DNA of 64,000 bases from the NCBI GenBank assembly GCA_021396245.1, contig WNYE01000001.1:1-64000 (forward strand), given 5' to 3'. The translations under genes were made by a program, and so were the position numbers. Of the stretch, positions 30,448 through 39,589 are shown piece by piece. Source of the stretch: Sporothrix humicola. Its lineage: Eukaryota; Ascomycota; Sordariomycetes; Ophiostomatales; Ophiostomataceae. Below the pieces are notes generated by a model that did not search any database, was not told where the DNA came from, and worked only from the letters and a program-made list of their open reading frames with translations. Position 1 is the stretch's first letter, and each line of letters starts with the position of its first letter.

Positions 30448-31150
30448 TGGGCGAGACAATGAGGAGGGTGGGGACGTTGATGACACTGAAGGAATCCGGG
30501 TCATCGTCACCGCCCACCGAGAGCGGGAGCGAGCATTCGAAGGCTCTGAGCCCGGGCAGGAGGTGAACAACGAGACTGAGAACGAGGCTAAGAACGAGAT
30601 TGAGTGGGATGAGGGCGGTGCAGAGTCAGTCACTGAACTGGCGACAGACGATGGGGTTGACGTTAACGAGGATGATGCGCACGAATTGGACGACGACGAC
30701 GTGTCTACAGAATCTGATAATGAGGTGACGCTGGTCGACGATGGCAGTTTTGCATTCCGGCAGTCGCGGCCGTCGTTTGCGGCCGAGACCTTGTCGTTTG
30801 AAAAGTCACGGGAGCCGTTGGAGGAGGAAGGTGACGAGGAGGAGCTAGTCTTTCCTGGAGAGGCACCGGACGTGGTCGAGGTCGAGAGGGAGTCTTCGAT
30901 GGAGACGAAGCTGGACGATGCTCTGGCAGTCGTTCCAGCCGAACATCGACTCGTGGTGCTCGACACAAAACTCGACACGCCCCTCGACCGTGCGCTGGTG
31001 TCGCTGAGCCTGTGCGCCAGTCTGGCGGTGATGGACTGGGGGCCGCACCTACTCAAACTCAACCTCCAACCTGGGTCTTGGTCGACGGTGCACCGGGCTC
31101 GGTGGGCGGCGGTGCTCCTCCTGCTGGTATGGATACCGGCTGTACATTAG
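30422..31150 (+). CDS. Acidic open frame of unknown status (no usable start)
   Basis: An open frame that overlaps the 3' end of the BTB gene in another frame and runs to a stop at 31150. It encodes a very acidic stretch (many Glu, Asp) and ends with a hydrophobic segment RWAAVLLLLVWIPAVH that looks like a C-terminal membrane anchor. There is no ATG before about residue 150 of the frame. It could therefore be an alternatively spliced 3' exon of the BTB gene, the remnant of another gene, or chance; the opposite strand is also open and Ser-rich, as expected of a shadow. Transcript data would decide. Confidence 0.2.
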   Translation, partial: ATSATTYISGRDNEEGGDVDDTEGIRVIVTAHRERERAFEGSEPGQEVNNETENEAKNEIEWDEGGAESVTELATDDGVDVNEDDAHELDDDDVSTESDNEVTLVDDGSFAFRQSRPSFAAETLSFEKSREPLEEEGDEEELVFPGEAPDVVEVERESSMETKLDDALAVVPAEHRLVVLDTKLDTPLDRALVSLSLCASLAVMDWGPHLLKLNLQPGSWSTVHRARWAAVLLLLVWIPAVH

Positions 31151-33460
31151 GATGAGGGAATGGGTCGAAGAGGAGGACTGTGGAGGACGACGAAAAGCAC
31201 CGACACTCACTTTTTGGAAACCATTTCTTTTGTCAAAACTTTGTTCTTTTTGGATATTTGTTTTGTTTGCTTTTGGAAAAGCTTGCTTTTTTGTTTTGGA
31301 TATTTCTCTTTTTGATTTGTTTCTCTTTTGGATATTCCCTGTTCATTTTTACTAGTCATATTTGCTTTTGCTTTTGCTTTACCTTGCTTTTTCTTGCATT
31401 TGAATAACTCACCGTTCTTCAACAAAATCAAAACTTCTCCTTTGTCAATTAAACATCGTCCGTTGCCTGTTGTTGTTTGCTGTGACCTCGCTCCAAACAA
31501 GCTTCTCACTGCTTGCAGGTACCGGCACAATGCGTTCCTACTCGTTCCCGATAAGCGACTGTTCCCCACATCATCGACAAGGGAACACACGGCAGGCAAT
31601 TCTGTGCTGTTCACCGTGACCAGCCGTGCCCCTCTTCTCTACCATGAAATTGATTTTGAGGTCTCTTCTTTCTCAGGTCGAATGGTTAATTGAAAGTGCA
31701 CTGTTTTTATTGACAACGAAGCTTGTTGGGAGGAGGTATGTCGTGTTAGAACGGAAACTTGGCAGGGGAACAATCAATGCACAACAGCCGTGAAAGTGGT
31801 CGATGAAGCTTGATCAGCTCGATACGTCGTCGTAATATGCTTCTTCGAGTTTACTCTTCAGTCAAGTATTGCCATCCCGACTTGCTTCCATTTATCATTC
31901 ATTTTTTTCTCCGTGTTGCCAAGAATCAGAAGCTTTCCATGCAGTTTGAGCTTGTGTAAACTTTTTCCCATCTGCACTCGAAGTCCACCATTGACACTAG
32001 CTTTTTGCTAGAGCTACTCATTCAGAGCCTCATCCACAAAAGCAGGAACCTGACACCCGCCGTCCCCGACGGGAGGAGCAATCCGACGGGGGCTAATCGG
32101 TAAGGCTTGAGTGAGACAGACAATAGACGACAGACAAAAAGGAGGGAAAAGACAGGGAAAAGAATAAAAACTCTATACCACGGAGGTACGTGAAAAAAGA
32201 AGAAAATTGAGAAAGAAACAGAAATACGGGACGATAAAATAAAATGCTCACTTCTTGTTTTCTGTTTTCCCACTTCTCTCTCGGCCGTTACTTTCTCCTC
32301 CGAGATGGATGTATTAATAATGCAGGCTCTGAAGATCGGGATAGCCGTTGATAACAAGGCAAGGCGCGCACAAACCACAAAAAAGAGGGGAAGGCTGTTC
32401 CCGACAACAACTGCCAGAATCACTGCCAGACAAAACTGCCAAACTAAGAACTGTTCCACCCTTTCTACTTGGCTTGCCTTGCCTTGGCTGCGCATACGAC
32501 GTACATATTCTGCGCCCTTGGGTCTGGGCACAGAACGAGATGGAAAGAGAAAAAGACAAACGAAAGAAAAGCTTGTGCAATTGCTGACATTTCAATCAAA
32601 AGGCGCGTTTCCATTTCTCATGATTTTGCATTGTCCTCGTCAGTCTTACCTTGGCAGCGCTTTGCATTGTAAGTCTGACGTTGCAAGTTATCTGATAATT
32701 CTCATGTCGCATGTCGCACATTGTATGCTCCGACTCTTTAGTAAAAATCTGCTTATCAAGCAGTTGGTGCAAAGAGAAGTGTGTGAAACGGCATCTGCTC
32801 TTGCGCTTTTCACTGCGGACAAGGTCCGAATGGGGAAAGATTTCGCAATCGATGGTGTAAATGGGGGAAGTCACTCCCCCACCATGTTCTTACACGAGCG
32901 CAAACATACAGGCGGACGGTGCTCTTGCCGGCACGGTTCCGAACCCGTATTTTCTTGTTCTCTCGGTCGCGCCTGCCTCTGCTCTAGACGACAAGGGAAA
33001 CATCCCATATGCCGCTCGATGGCGCCTTCCCACTTCTCTACACCCACTTTGACGTTTGAGCTAGTTCAATGACGGAATTTCGAGGTACCTGGGCAAGCGA
33101 CCACCAAAAACGAGGCTATCTCCTCTCGCGCCACTCGTTTCCACGCGGAGGACGGGCGACAAAACGACCCGTTTTATGGTGTGTGGGTAGCTTAGCTTTG
33201 TAACAAAAAGTACAAACGAGCTTTCGTCCGTTCTTTGTGTGCTTGTTGGTAGCCCCTCCCGTAGTTTGTGCCCACTCGCTCTTTCCCTGGGACGTATAAA
33301 AGTCAACAGACCCCCAGGACCATAGACCCAAGGAAGCCTGTTCTTTCCTCTTTTGACGTCAGTCTTCTCTCAACTCAGTCTTATCCTCCTCTCACCAAAC
33401 ATCAACACACCAACCCACCTCACCAAAACCTCTCACCTCGTACCCTTTGCATCGCCCACA
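31151..33460. other. Intergenic region upstream of the GST gene
   Basis: 2.3 kb without a supported gene. A T-rich TTTTGGATA/TTTGCTTTT stretch occupies 31,210-31,390. An open frame at 32305-33072 has an ATG but no domain or coding bias that I trust. The last ~200 bp are the GST promoter. Confidence 0.5.
33295..33301 (+). promoter_or_regulatory. TATA box of the GST gene
   Basis: TATAAAA in the context GGGACGTATAAAAGTC, about 160 bp before the GST start codon and followed by a C/T/A-rich leader. The position is typical for a strongly inducible fungal promoter. Confidence 0.55.
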
Positions 33461-34171
33461 ATGGCCGACAAGATCACCCTCTACACAAACCGCCGCTGCC
33501 CCTGGGCCCACCGCGCCCACATTGCGCTGGCCGAGCTCGGCGTCCCTTACGAAGAAGTCACCATCGACCTCGACCGCCCGCGCGACCCGTGGTACCTCGA
33601 GGTCAACCCGCGGGGCCTTGTGCCTTCCTTGAAGTACGGCGACGAGATCATTACCGAGTCGGCCATTGTCGCCACCTTTTTGGCGGACCAGTTCCCGGAG
33701 AAGGCGCCTCTTGTCCCGACGTCGACTGCCGCTGGGGGCCCTCTGGCGCGCGCCCGCATTGCCTTTTTCGTGGACGCCTATTTCAGCAAGATCCAGTCGG
33801 TCGTCAACAAGCTGGGCCAGGCCAAGACGGCCGACGAGCAGGCCGCGGCGGGCGACGCCATTGTTGCGGCTGCCGTCAAGGAGCTGGAGCCCCTGCTGAA
33901 GAGCACTTCTGCCGACAAGCCCTTCTTTGGCGGCAGCGAGCGCCTGACGCTGGCCGAGGTGCTGACGGGCTCGTTTGTGCTGCGCCTGGTGCGCTTCACC
34001 AAGTCGGGCGTCTACCCGACGGGCGTGCCCGCCGCGGCAGCAGAGAAGGCGCCCGCGTTCTGGGCCTGGGCGCAGGCCGTGGCGGCGCACCCGAGCGTCA
34101 CGGGCATCTTTGACGAGGCGGCAGTGGCGGCGCGGACCCAGGAGCGTCTGGACAAGCAGCGGGCGGCATGA
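33461..34171 (+). CDS. Glutathione S-transferase, omega-like
   Basis: 236 residues from ATG 33461 (context CACAATGG), intronless. The thioredoxin-fold N-domain has the catalytic Cys13 in RRCPWAHR, as in omega-class GSTs and fungal GTO/GTE enzymes that act as thiol transferases or reduce S-glutathionyl conjugates. The cis-Pro and G-site are in NPRGLVPSLKYGDEIITES. The helical C-domain contains LTLAEVLTGSFVLRLVRF. Likely cytosolic, in detoxification and redox control. A clear TATA box upstream fits stress induction. Confidence 0.92.
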   Translation: MADKITLYTNRRCPWAHRAHIALAELGVPYEEVTIDLDRPRDPWYLEVNPRGLVPSLKYGDEIITESAIVATFLADQFPEKAPLVPTSTAAGGPLARARIAFFVDAYFSKIQSVVNKLGQAKTADEQAAAGDAIVAAAVKELEPLLKSTSADKPFFGGSERLTLAEVLTGSFVLRLVRFTKSGVYPTGVPAAAAEKAPAFWAWAQAVAAHPSVTGIFDEAAVAARTQERLDKQRAA

Positions 34172-34510
34172 ATCCATGGCAGCAGGATTTGATTTTGACG
34201 ACACAAAACGACAGATGGAACGGGGGAAAGGGAGAATGAGAGTGAATGCACTTCAATAGTAGAATGTATGATAACAATAATGAATCAGGAATGAATACAA
34301 ACCGGCCAATGCCAATGCCAAAAGCAGGCAAACAAAACCAGCAGAAGAGACACACAAACACTAGTGATAAAAAGAACAACGATGAAACAAAAAAAAATGA
34401 CGACAAGAAAAGAAGACAAGGACAAAACAAGAAGAAAACACCTACACGGCATGCCCCTTACCCGTCACATTTGGCACCATTCACGACTCAAGTCTCAAAC
34501 TTTCAAACTC
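34172..34510. other. 3' intergenic region between converging genes
   Basis: 339 bp, A-rich with AAAAAGAACAA/AAACAAAA runs; it holds the 3' flanks of the GST gene and of the converging 34511-36454 gene. Nothing else seen. Confidence 0.6.
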
Positions 34511-36454
34511 TCACGCACGCCAGCCTCGTCTTGAGCGCTTATCTGCCACATGCACCTCGTGGACATATTCCACAGAGTCGTTGTCAATGAAATTGACCGC
34601 CACCCAGTCGCCTTTCTGGCCAACAGACTCCGGCAGTCGCAGATGCCTCTGTGCATCTTCCACGCTGAAGTAAAAGTCCGCCCAGTTCTTCCCGTCCTCG
34701 TACCGCCTGCGGTTCCCCAAGAAAATAGGCATCCTCTCGTCAGTGTTCAGTTCATACAGTGCCTTGCCCTGGCTATTTACGCTATTGCGTGAGCGTCCAC
34801 GAGCAATCGTGCCCAAGGTATACACAAACCTTTTGGTGCTGATTGCGCAGAGCTGAGGCGCCTTGCCCCTGTCAAGAACGATGCCCAGACTGTACAGCTT
34901 CTCCATAAACGCCATTGCAGATCTGTACGAGCTGAAAAGAGAAATGTATGGCGTCGGCTTGCACTGCTTTGTTTGTGCCTCTTCGACCGTCCGTTGCAGG
35001 TGCTTCCGGATTGCCTCCCTCTTGAGAAACGGAAATCCAGACCCGACGTCTGGGTGTTGTCCCATTCCCCGTGCCGAGATTGCAATGTCGTGAGATGCTC
35101 CGTGTTCGCCAGCATTCTCGGAAAGATTAATCGTACAATCTCCGTACACGACACGGTACAGGTACGGCGGCAGAAAATCAAGATTGCTTCTGGGCACAAT
35201 GCCAGCACGGGATGCTTCGTCGCCCGGTTCCACGAGAGCAGCTTCTGTGCCCACCGTGACTGCCTGTCGTCTCCGTCGCGGGTTTAGGCTTTCCGGAACT
35301 GCGCCATCGCCAGCCAGGTCCATGTCTGACATTGATTTGCTATTCCCATCAATATCCTCATCGATATCCATGTTTTGTTGAAGTTGCTGTGCGGCCGTGT
35401 CCCCAAAAGTCACTCTGTTTCCCGTCCTGTCTCTGTTGTTTGTTGTTCCATTCGTTACGAAAGAACCCAAAATCGTGTCCACTTTGGCAAGCTGGTTTGA
35501 CATCGGAGATGCAGACTGGTTACGGGACATGGCAGGTGAGTTGTCTGCAGGTGAGTTGTCTGCAGGTGAGTTGTCTGCAGGTGAGTTGTCTGCAGGTGAG
35601 TTGTCTGTAAGCGTCTGGCCTGCAAGTGCACCCCCGTCTCGGCGTCCGCCCACCGGCACATTGTATCCATTTCGGCTGCTTGGACCATCTTCTGCCGTGG
35701 GCCCTACATTGCTCAGCGTCATCAATTGTTGCAAATTGATTCGTGGGGACCGTCGAGTCGGTGACGGGCTCGTTTTCGTCACTCTGTTTGGAGATACTGA
35801 GCCCGTGCCAGACCGTCGTGAGGGGCTCAAGGACCCGAATCGAATTTGGCTAGCTCTGCGCTGGTTTGGCTGGCTACTCCGAGAAGAAACCGGTTCGCCG
35901 AGTGCAGGCACGACTGGCGGGAGGGGATCCATTCCAATATCTGCAGATGCGTTTGCAAACATCAGCGCGGTTGGCTGTCTAGATGGCCCAGAGACACTTC
36001 CGGATGGCTGACCAGATGCCTGTACTCCTGTCTGTGCAGCTGCGTCTTTGGCTGCTTGTGCAGCTTCGAACGCTAATAGTAGCCCATTCCGGCACCCAAG
36101 TGATTCTGTGGGTGCTTGCACAGTTGCTTGTAGAGGTGGTTGCGCAGATTCTTGTCCAGGTGCCTCTCCGGATGCCTCTCCCGATGGACTGGCATCCGGC
36201 CTGGGCATTATCGTGGGCATCATGTCAGCTTGCTGCTCAGAATGCTCTGGCGGGCCAGATGGCTCGGATGGCCCAGAAATCTGTTCCAGTGGTCCTGATG
36301 GCTGTTCAGACGGCTGCTCAGATGCCTGTGCGGATGCCTGCCGTCCACGATGAAATCCGCCCCGAGGTCCGGATCTTCTTCCCTGGTTTCCTGCCCGGGA
36401 TTCTGCCAGCGATGGGAAGTCGGAGTCGTCCAAATGCGGCGCCCGTCTGCTCAT
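34511..36454 (-). CDS. Protein of unknown function with DNSPA repeats and a conserved C-terminal domain
   Basis: 647 residues, intronless, ATG at 36454. The N-terminus MSRRAPHLDDSDFPSLAES and an RGG-like GRRSGPRGGFHRGR are followed by a Gln/Ser/Pro-rich disordered half with QASGQPSG- and SEPSGPPEH-type repeats. A 15-bp minisatellite then encodes five copies of DNSPA. The last ~230 residues are ordered, starting PPYLYRVVYGDC, with TPYISLFSSYRSAMAFMEKL and an acidic-aromatic end (DWVAVNFIDNDSVEYVHEVHVA). The YLYRV...ISLFSS...A pattern recalls the fungal DUF7587-type domain with an ADP-ribosyltransferase-like fold, but I am not certain. Its role is unknown; the N-terminal half suggests RNA or condensate association. 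Confidence 0.72.
   Translation of the reverse strand: MSRRAPHLDDSDFPSLAESRAGNQGRRSGPRGGFHRGRQASAQASEQPSEQPSGPLEQISGPSEPSGPPEHSEQQADMMPTIMPRPDASPSGEASGEAPGQESAQPPLQATVQAPTESLGCRNGLLLAFEAAQAAKDAAAQTGVQASGQPSGSVSGPSRQPTALMFANASADIGMDPLPPVVPALGEPVSSRSSQPNQRRASQIRFGSLSPSRRSGTGSVSPNRVTKTSPSPTRRSPRINLQQLMTLSNVGPTAEDGPSSRNGYNVPVGGRRDGGALAGQTLTDNSPADNSPADNSPADNSPADNSPAMSRNQSASPMSNQLAKVDTILGSFVTNGTTNNRDRTGNRVTFGDTAAQQLQQNMDIDEDIDGNSKSMSDMDLAGDGAVPESLNPRRRRQAVTVGTEAALVEPGDEASRAGIVPRSNLDFLPPYLYRVVYGDCTINLSENAGEHGASHDIAISARGMGQHPDVGSGFPFLKREAIRKHLQRTVEEAQTKQCKPTPYISLFSSYRSAMAFMEKLYSLGIVLDRGKAPQLCAISTKRFVYTLGTIARGRSRNSVNSQGKALYELNTDERMPIFLGNRRRYEDGKNWADFYFSVEDAQRHLRLPESVGQKGDWVAVNFIDNDSVEYVHEVHVADKRSRRGWRA
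35532..35606. repeat. In-frame 15-bp minisatellite, five copies
   Basis: Five identical copies of a GCAGGTGAGTTGTCT unit lie inside the 34511-36454 gene and encode five DNSPA pentapeptides on the minus strand. Perfect identity points to recent expansion; copy number is likely to vary between strains without breaking the frame. Confidence 0.95.
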
Positions 36455-38160
36455 TATGAACGTGGAGTCAACGGTGGGTGTCGAAAAGGGCGGTGGGGAA
36501 TGAGAAGATGGTTTGAGTAAGGAATATTGTTGGCAAAGTCGATGGTGCCGGTGGTGACTGACGACACTTTGCGAGAAGTGGTCGAGTGGACGAAGCCGTC
36601 AAAGAAGTCAAAGAAATGTTATGGGTAGAAATGCAGATAAGATTGGGCTTGGCGCAGTGTCGATGCGTTGATGATGATGCAATAGTTGTGTTGTGATGGT
36701 GCAAAAAGAGATCTGGATTCTCTGTTTTGGCCATTACCCCTTTTCACCAACTGTTTTTGTTGACATGTCAACAAAGGTGGAAGGTGCAGCGCCCGCCGCT
36801 TCCTGTTTGGTCATCTTGTTGACTGCCATATTCCTTCCATGTGTCGAGCGTTTTGAAATTTGCAGGCAGAAGGTGGCAAGCGGCGCGCCTTCCTTCCAAA
36901 CGTCAACCTTCACAGGTCGAACTTAGGGAAGTGTCGCATTGCAAGAAGGAGCCATCGTATGGAAGTGAAAAGGTGATTTCGTACAATCTGTAGTAAGGTG
37001 AATCGTTGAAAAATAAAAGGCAAGGCAAAATGTTGTGTTCTTGTGCGACAGAGGTTGGTAGAAATAAACTTTCCCCATGCAATCCTTCAACGGCAACTGC
37101 CGAGCCGTCAGAAATAGAAAATCAGACCGCCGAATGTGACCCAATTCGGCGCAAATGATGCCCAAAAAGTAAGATCGGAATTTACTGAAAATACCGTCTT
37201 ACTGCACGTCTCATTGATGTCAGGGTCGAGTGTCCTTCCTTCCAGGCTTGGCATGAGACCTCTTTTGGCGATTTTGTGAGAAATAATTGTCACCACTGCC
37301 CAGGTATTTTTATTTGAATAATTCACATAGAAAATGATAAGTATACTTCACAAATAAATAACTGAAGAAATTAAATAAACGAACAGAAATCTAGAAAAAT
37401 GGCTGCTAATTTCAATTTAAATGAAGCGAAGATAAAAACCAAAGAAAAAGAAAAACGCCATCATATTCAAAAAGCATTTAGTTAATCTTCATCTTCACTC
37501 ATCTACTGCCGAAATATTCAAATAAGAGTCTTTGCAACTGTTTACAATGACGGAGTATCTACGACGGACGTTGACAAAGTCCGAGAGCCTGCCCCCACTT
37601 CCCCGTGAGGTCTGATTCACTGCGCGGGAGTGATGACTCGTAGACTGACTCGTCTAGCCCGATCTTTCTTTATTGTTTTTTATCATCACCAGCGGTCCTT
37701 GCATCCCCGCATCTCCACACGCCACGCGCTGCACCTTTCCCCCTCGTTGTTCCCCAACTTTTCAGGACAGAATTGACGACAACGGTAAACCACATCCGTC
37801 GACGAAGTGCACTACGCGCCCTGGAGCTTCCTTGAGCTCCCTTGAACGCCGCAAAGCGACTCGATTCGTCTCAGGTGATGCGGGGAGCCCCTCTTTCTGT
37901 TGTTTTCGACTGTGTTTGTTGTTCCAGCTGTTCCTGTCGTCTTGGAAGCGGTAAAAGAAGCCCCGGCTTGTCCGGTATAAGACGGAGTGACGATTCAACA
38001 TGTAGAATAATTGAATCTGTAGATCCTCTTAAATAAAGTTTTCCCGCCATTTGACAGTGTCAACATAATACTTTGAACTTGTGACTTCACATCTCCAACA
38101 TCTTCAACATCTCCAGCATCCTGTCACCACCTCAACACCTCACAACTCACAACCGACACT
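36455..38160. other. Intergenic region upstream of the alcohol dehydrogenase
   Basis: 1.7 kb between divergent genes. AT-rich at 37,300-37,500 and otherwise featureless. The last 100 bp have the C/A-rich leader (CATCTCCAACATCTTCAACATC) common before fungal start codons. No gene supported. Confidence 0.5.
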
Positions 38161-39222
38161 ATGAAGGCAGGACAGTGGAATGGGGTATGTCTTTCTAGCC
38201 TCCAGCTAGGCTATTCATCTCACTAACAAACTCAGGCTACAAAGTCCATTGAGCTCAACGATGTGCCCGTCCCCGAGCCCGCCGAGGGCCAGTTCCTCGT
38301 CAAGATGCACTCCGCCTCGCTCTGCCACTCCGACCTGATGCCCGAGGGCCGCCCGGACACGCCGACCACCATGGGCCACGAGGGCATTGGCTTTATCGAG
38401 AAGATCCATCCTTCCGCGGAAGGCAAGGGGTTTGTGGTGGGCGACGCCGTCGGGTTCCTGCCGTTTTTGGACGCCTGCTTCTCGTGCGACGCTTGCAACG
38501 TGCACAACCTGCGCTGCGAGCAGGGCACGACCAAGCTGCAGGGGTGGACGTCGGACGGCTTCTTTGCCGAGTACGTCGTGGTGAGCTGGCAGAACTGCGC
38601 CAAGATCCCGCCGGAGCTCGACATGGAGCGCGCCGCGCCTTTGTTTTGTGCGGGCGTCACCGCCTTCCACGCCGTCACGGGCTGCGAGCTCAAGCCCGGC
38701 GAGTGGCTCGCGATTGTCGGCTGCGGCGGCCTGGGCCAGTATGCGACGCAGTTTGCCAAGGCGATGGGCTACAAGGTGGTGGGCGTCGACATCAACGACG
38801 ACGTCTTGGAGGCCGTAAAGAGTCTGGGTGCCGACGCCGTCATCAACTCGCGGACGACGCCCGATGTCGAGGAGGCCATCAAGAAGATCACCGTCAAGGG
38901 CGCCCACGCCACGTCCGTCTTCTCGGCCGCCACGGCGGCATACGAAACGGCCATCAAGCTGCTGCGCCCCGGCGGCGTGCTCATGGTTATTGGCATCACC
39001 GACAAGCCGCTGCCCGTCACCACCATGGACCTGTGCACCGGCCGCTACCGTCTCAAGGCCGACAACACCGGAATTGCCCGCCGCATGCCGCCTGTCCTGG
39101 CTTTCGCTGCCCAGCACCGCATCCAGCCCGCCGTCGACTTCCGCAAACTCGAGGATCTGCCCGCGATGGTCGAGGCCATGCACCAGGGCCAGGCCACTCG
39201 CCGGCAGGTCGTCCTTTTCTAG
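38161..39222 (+). CDS. Zinc-dependent alcohol dehydrogenase (MDR family)
   Basis: Exon 1 38161-38184 (MKAGQWNG), intron 38185-38235 (GTATGT...CAG), exon 2 38236-39222; 336 residues. Catalytic zinc ligands are Cys38 (SLCHSD) and His56-Glu57 (GHEG). The structural zinc cysteines are in the cluster CFSCDACNVHNLRC (89, 92, 95, 102). NAD(P) binding is by GCGGLGQYATQFAKAMG with an acidic GVDIND after the second strand, favouring NAD. It oxidises alcohols or reduces aldehydes; the group is close to yeast-type ADHs. The short first exon is secured by the conserved reading frame and splice signals. Confidence 0.93.
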
Positions 39223-39589
39223 GAGCTGAAATGGCATGATGCTGCAGTTGTATTAGTTGTAAAAGTAGACATGTAGAAACGAAGAGATGAATGACAAAAT
39301 GATCCAAGTTTGAAAATGAAATTAGAAATAGTATATTGTGATATGGCGGCTCCAAAAGACCCAAAAGACCCAAAAGACCCGAAAGATTCCAAACAATATG
39401 AACAAGAAATCAGCCAAGTGGCGCAGGTCTTGAGAACTACCCAAGAATGTCCAGATCGATGGACTCGGTGACGAACATGGCATTCCCACTGCCAGAGCTT
39501 CTTTCCTGTGTGGTGCCATTTGCAGATATATCTGCGCCTGTTGGCTGTGCCATGAGGCCACCAGCGGCAGCAAACTTTGCCGCACGGCG
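39223..39589. other. 3' intergenic region
   Basis: 367 bp between the converging alcohol dehydrogenase and pseudogene A. It contains four tandem copies of an 8-9-bp CCAAAAGAC(C) unit at about 39350-39382. The frame of pseudogene A continues open for some codons past its TAG into this region. Confidence 0.55.

Noticed and set aside
32305..33072. 255-codon frame with ATG upstream of the GST gene
   Set aside because: Mixed composition without conserved blocks or plausible introns; it overlaps likely promoter sequence.
38215..39237. 340-codon minus-strand frame opposite the alcohol dehydrogenase
   Set aside because: Shadow frame; the plus strand encodes a complete zinc ADH with all ligands.
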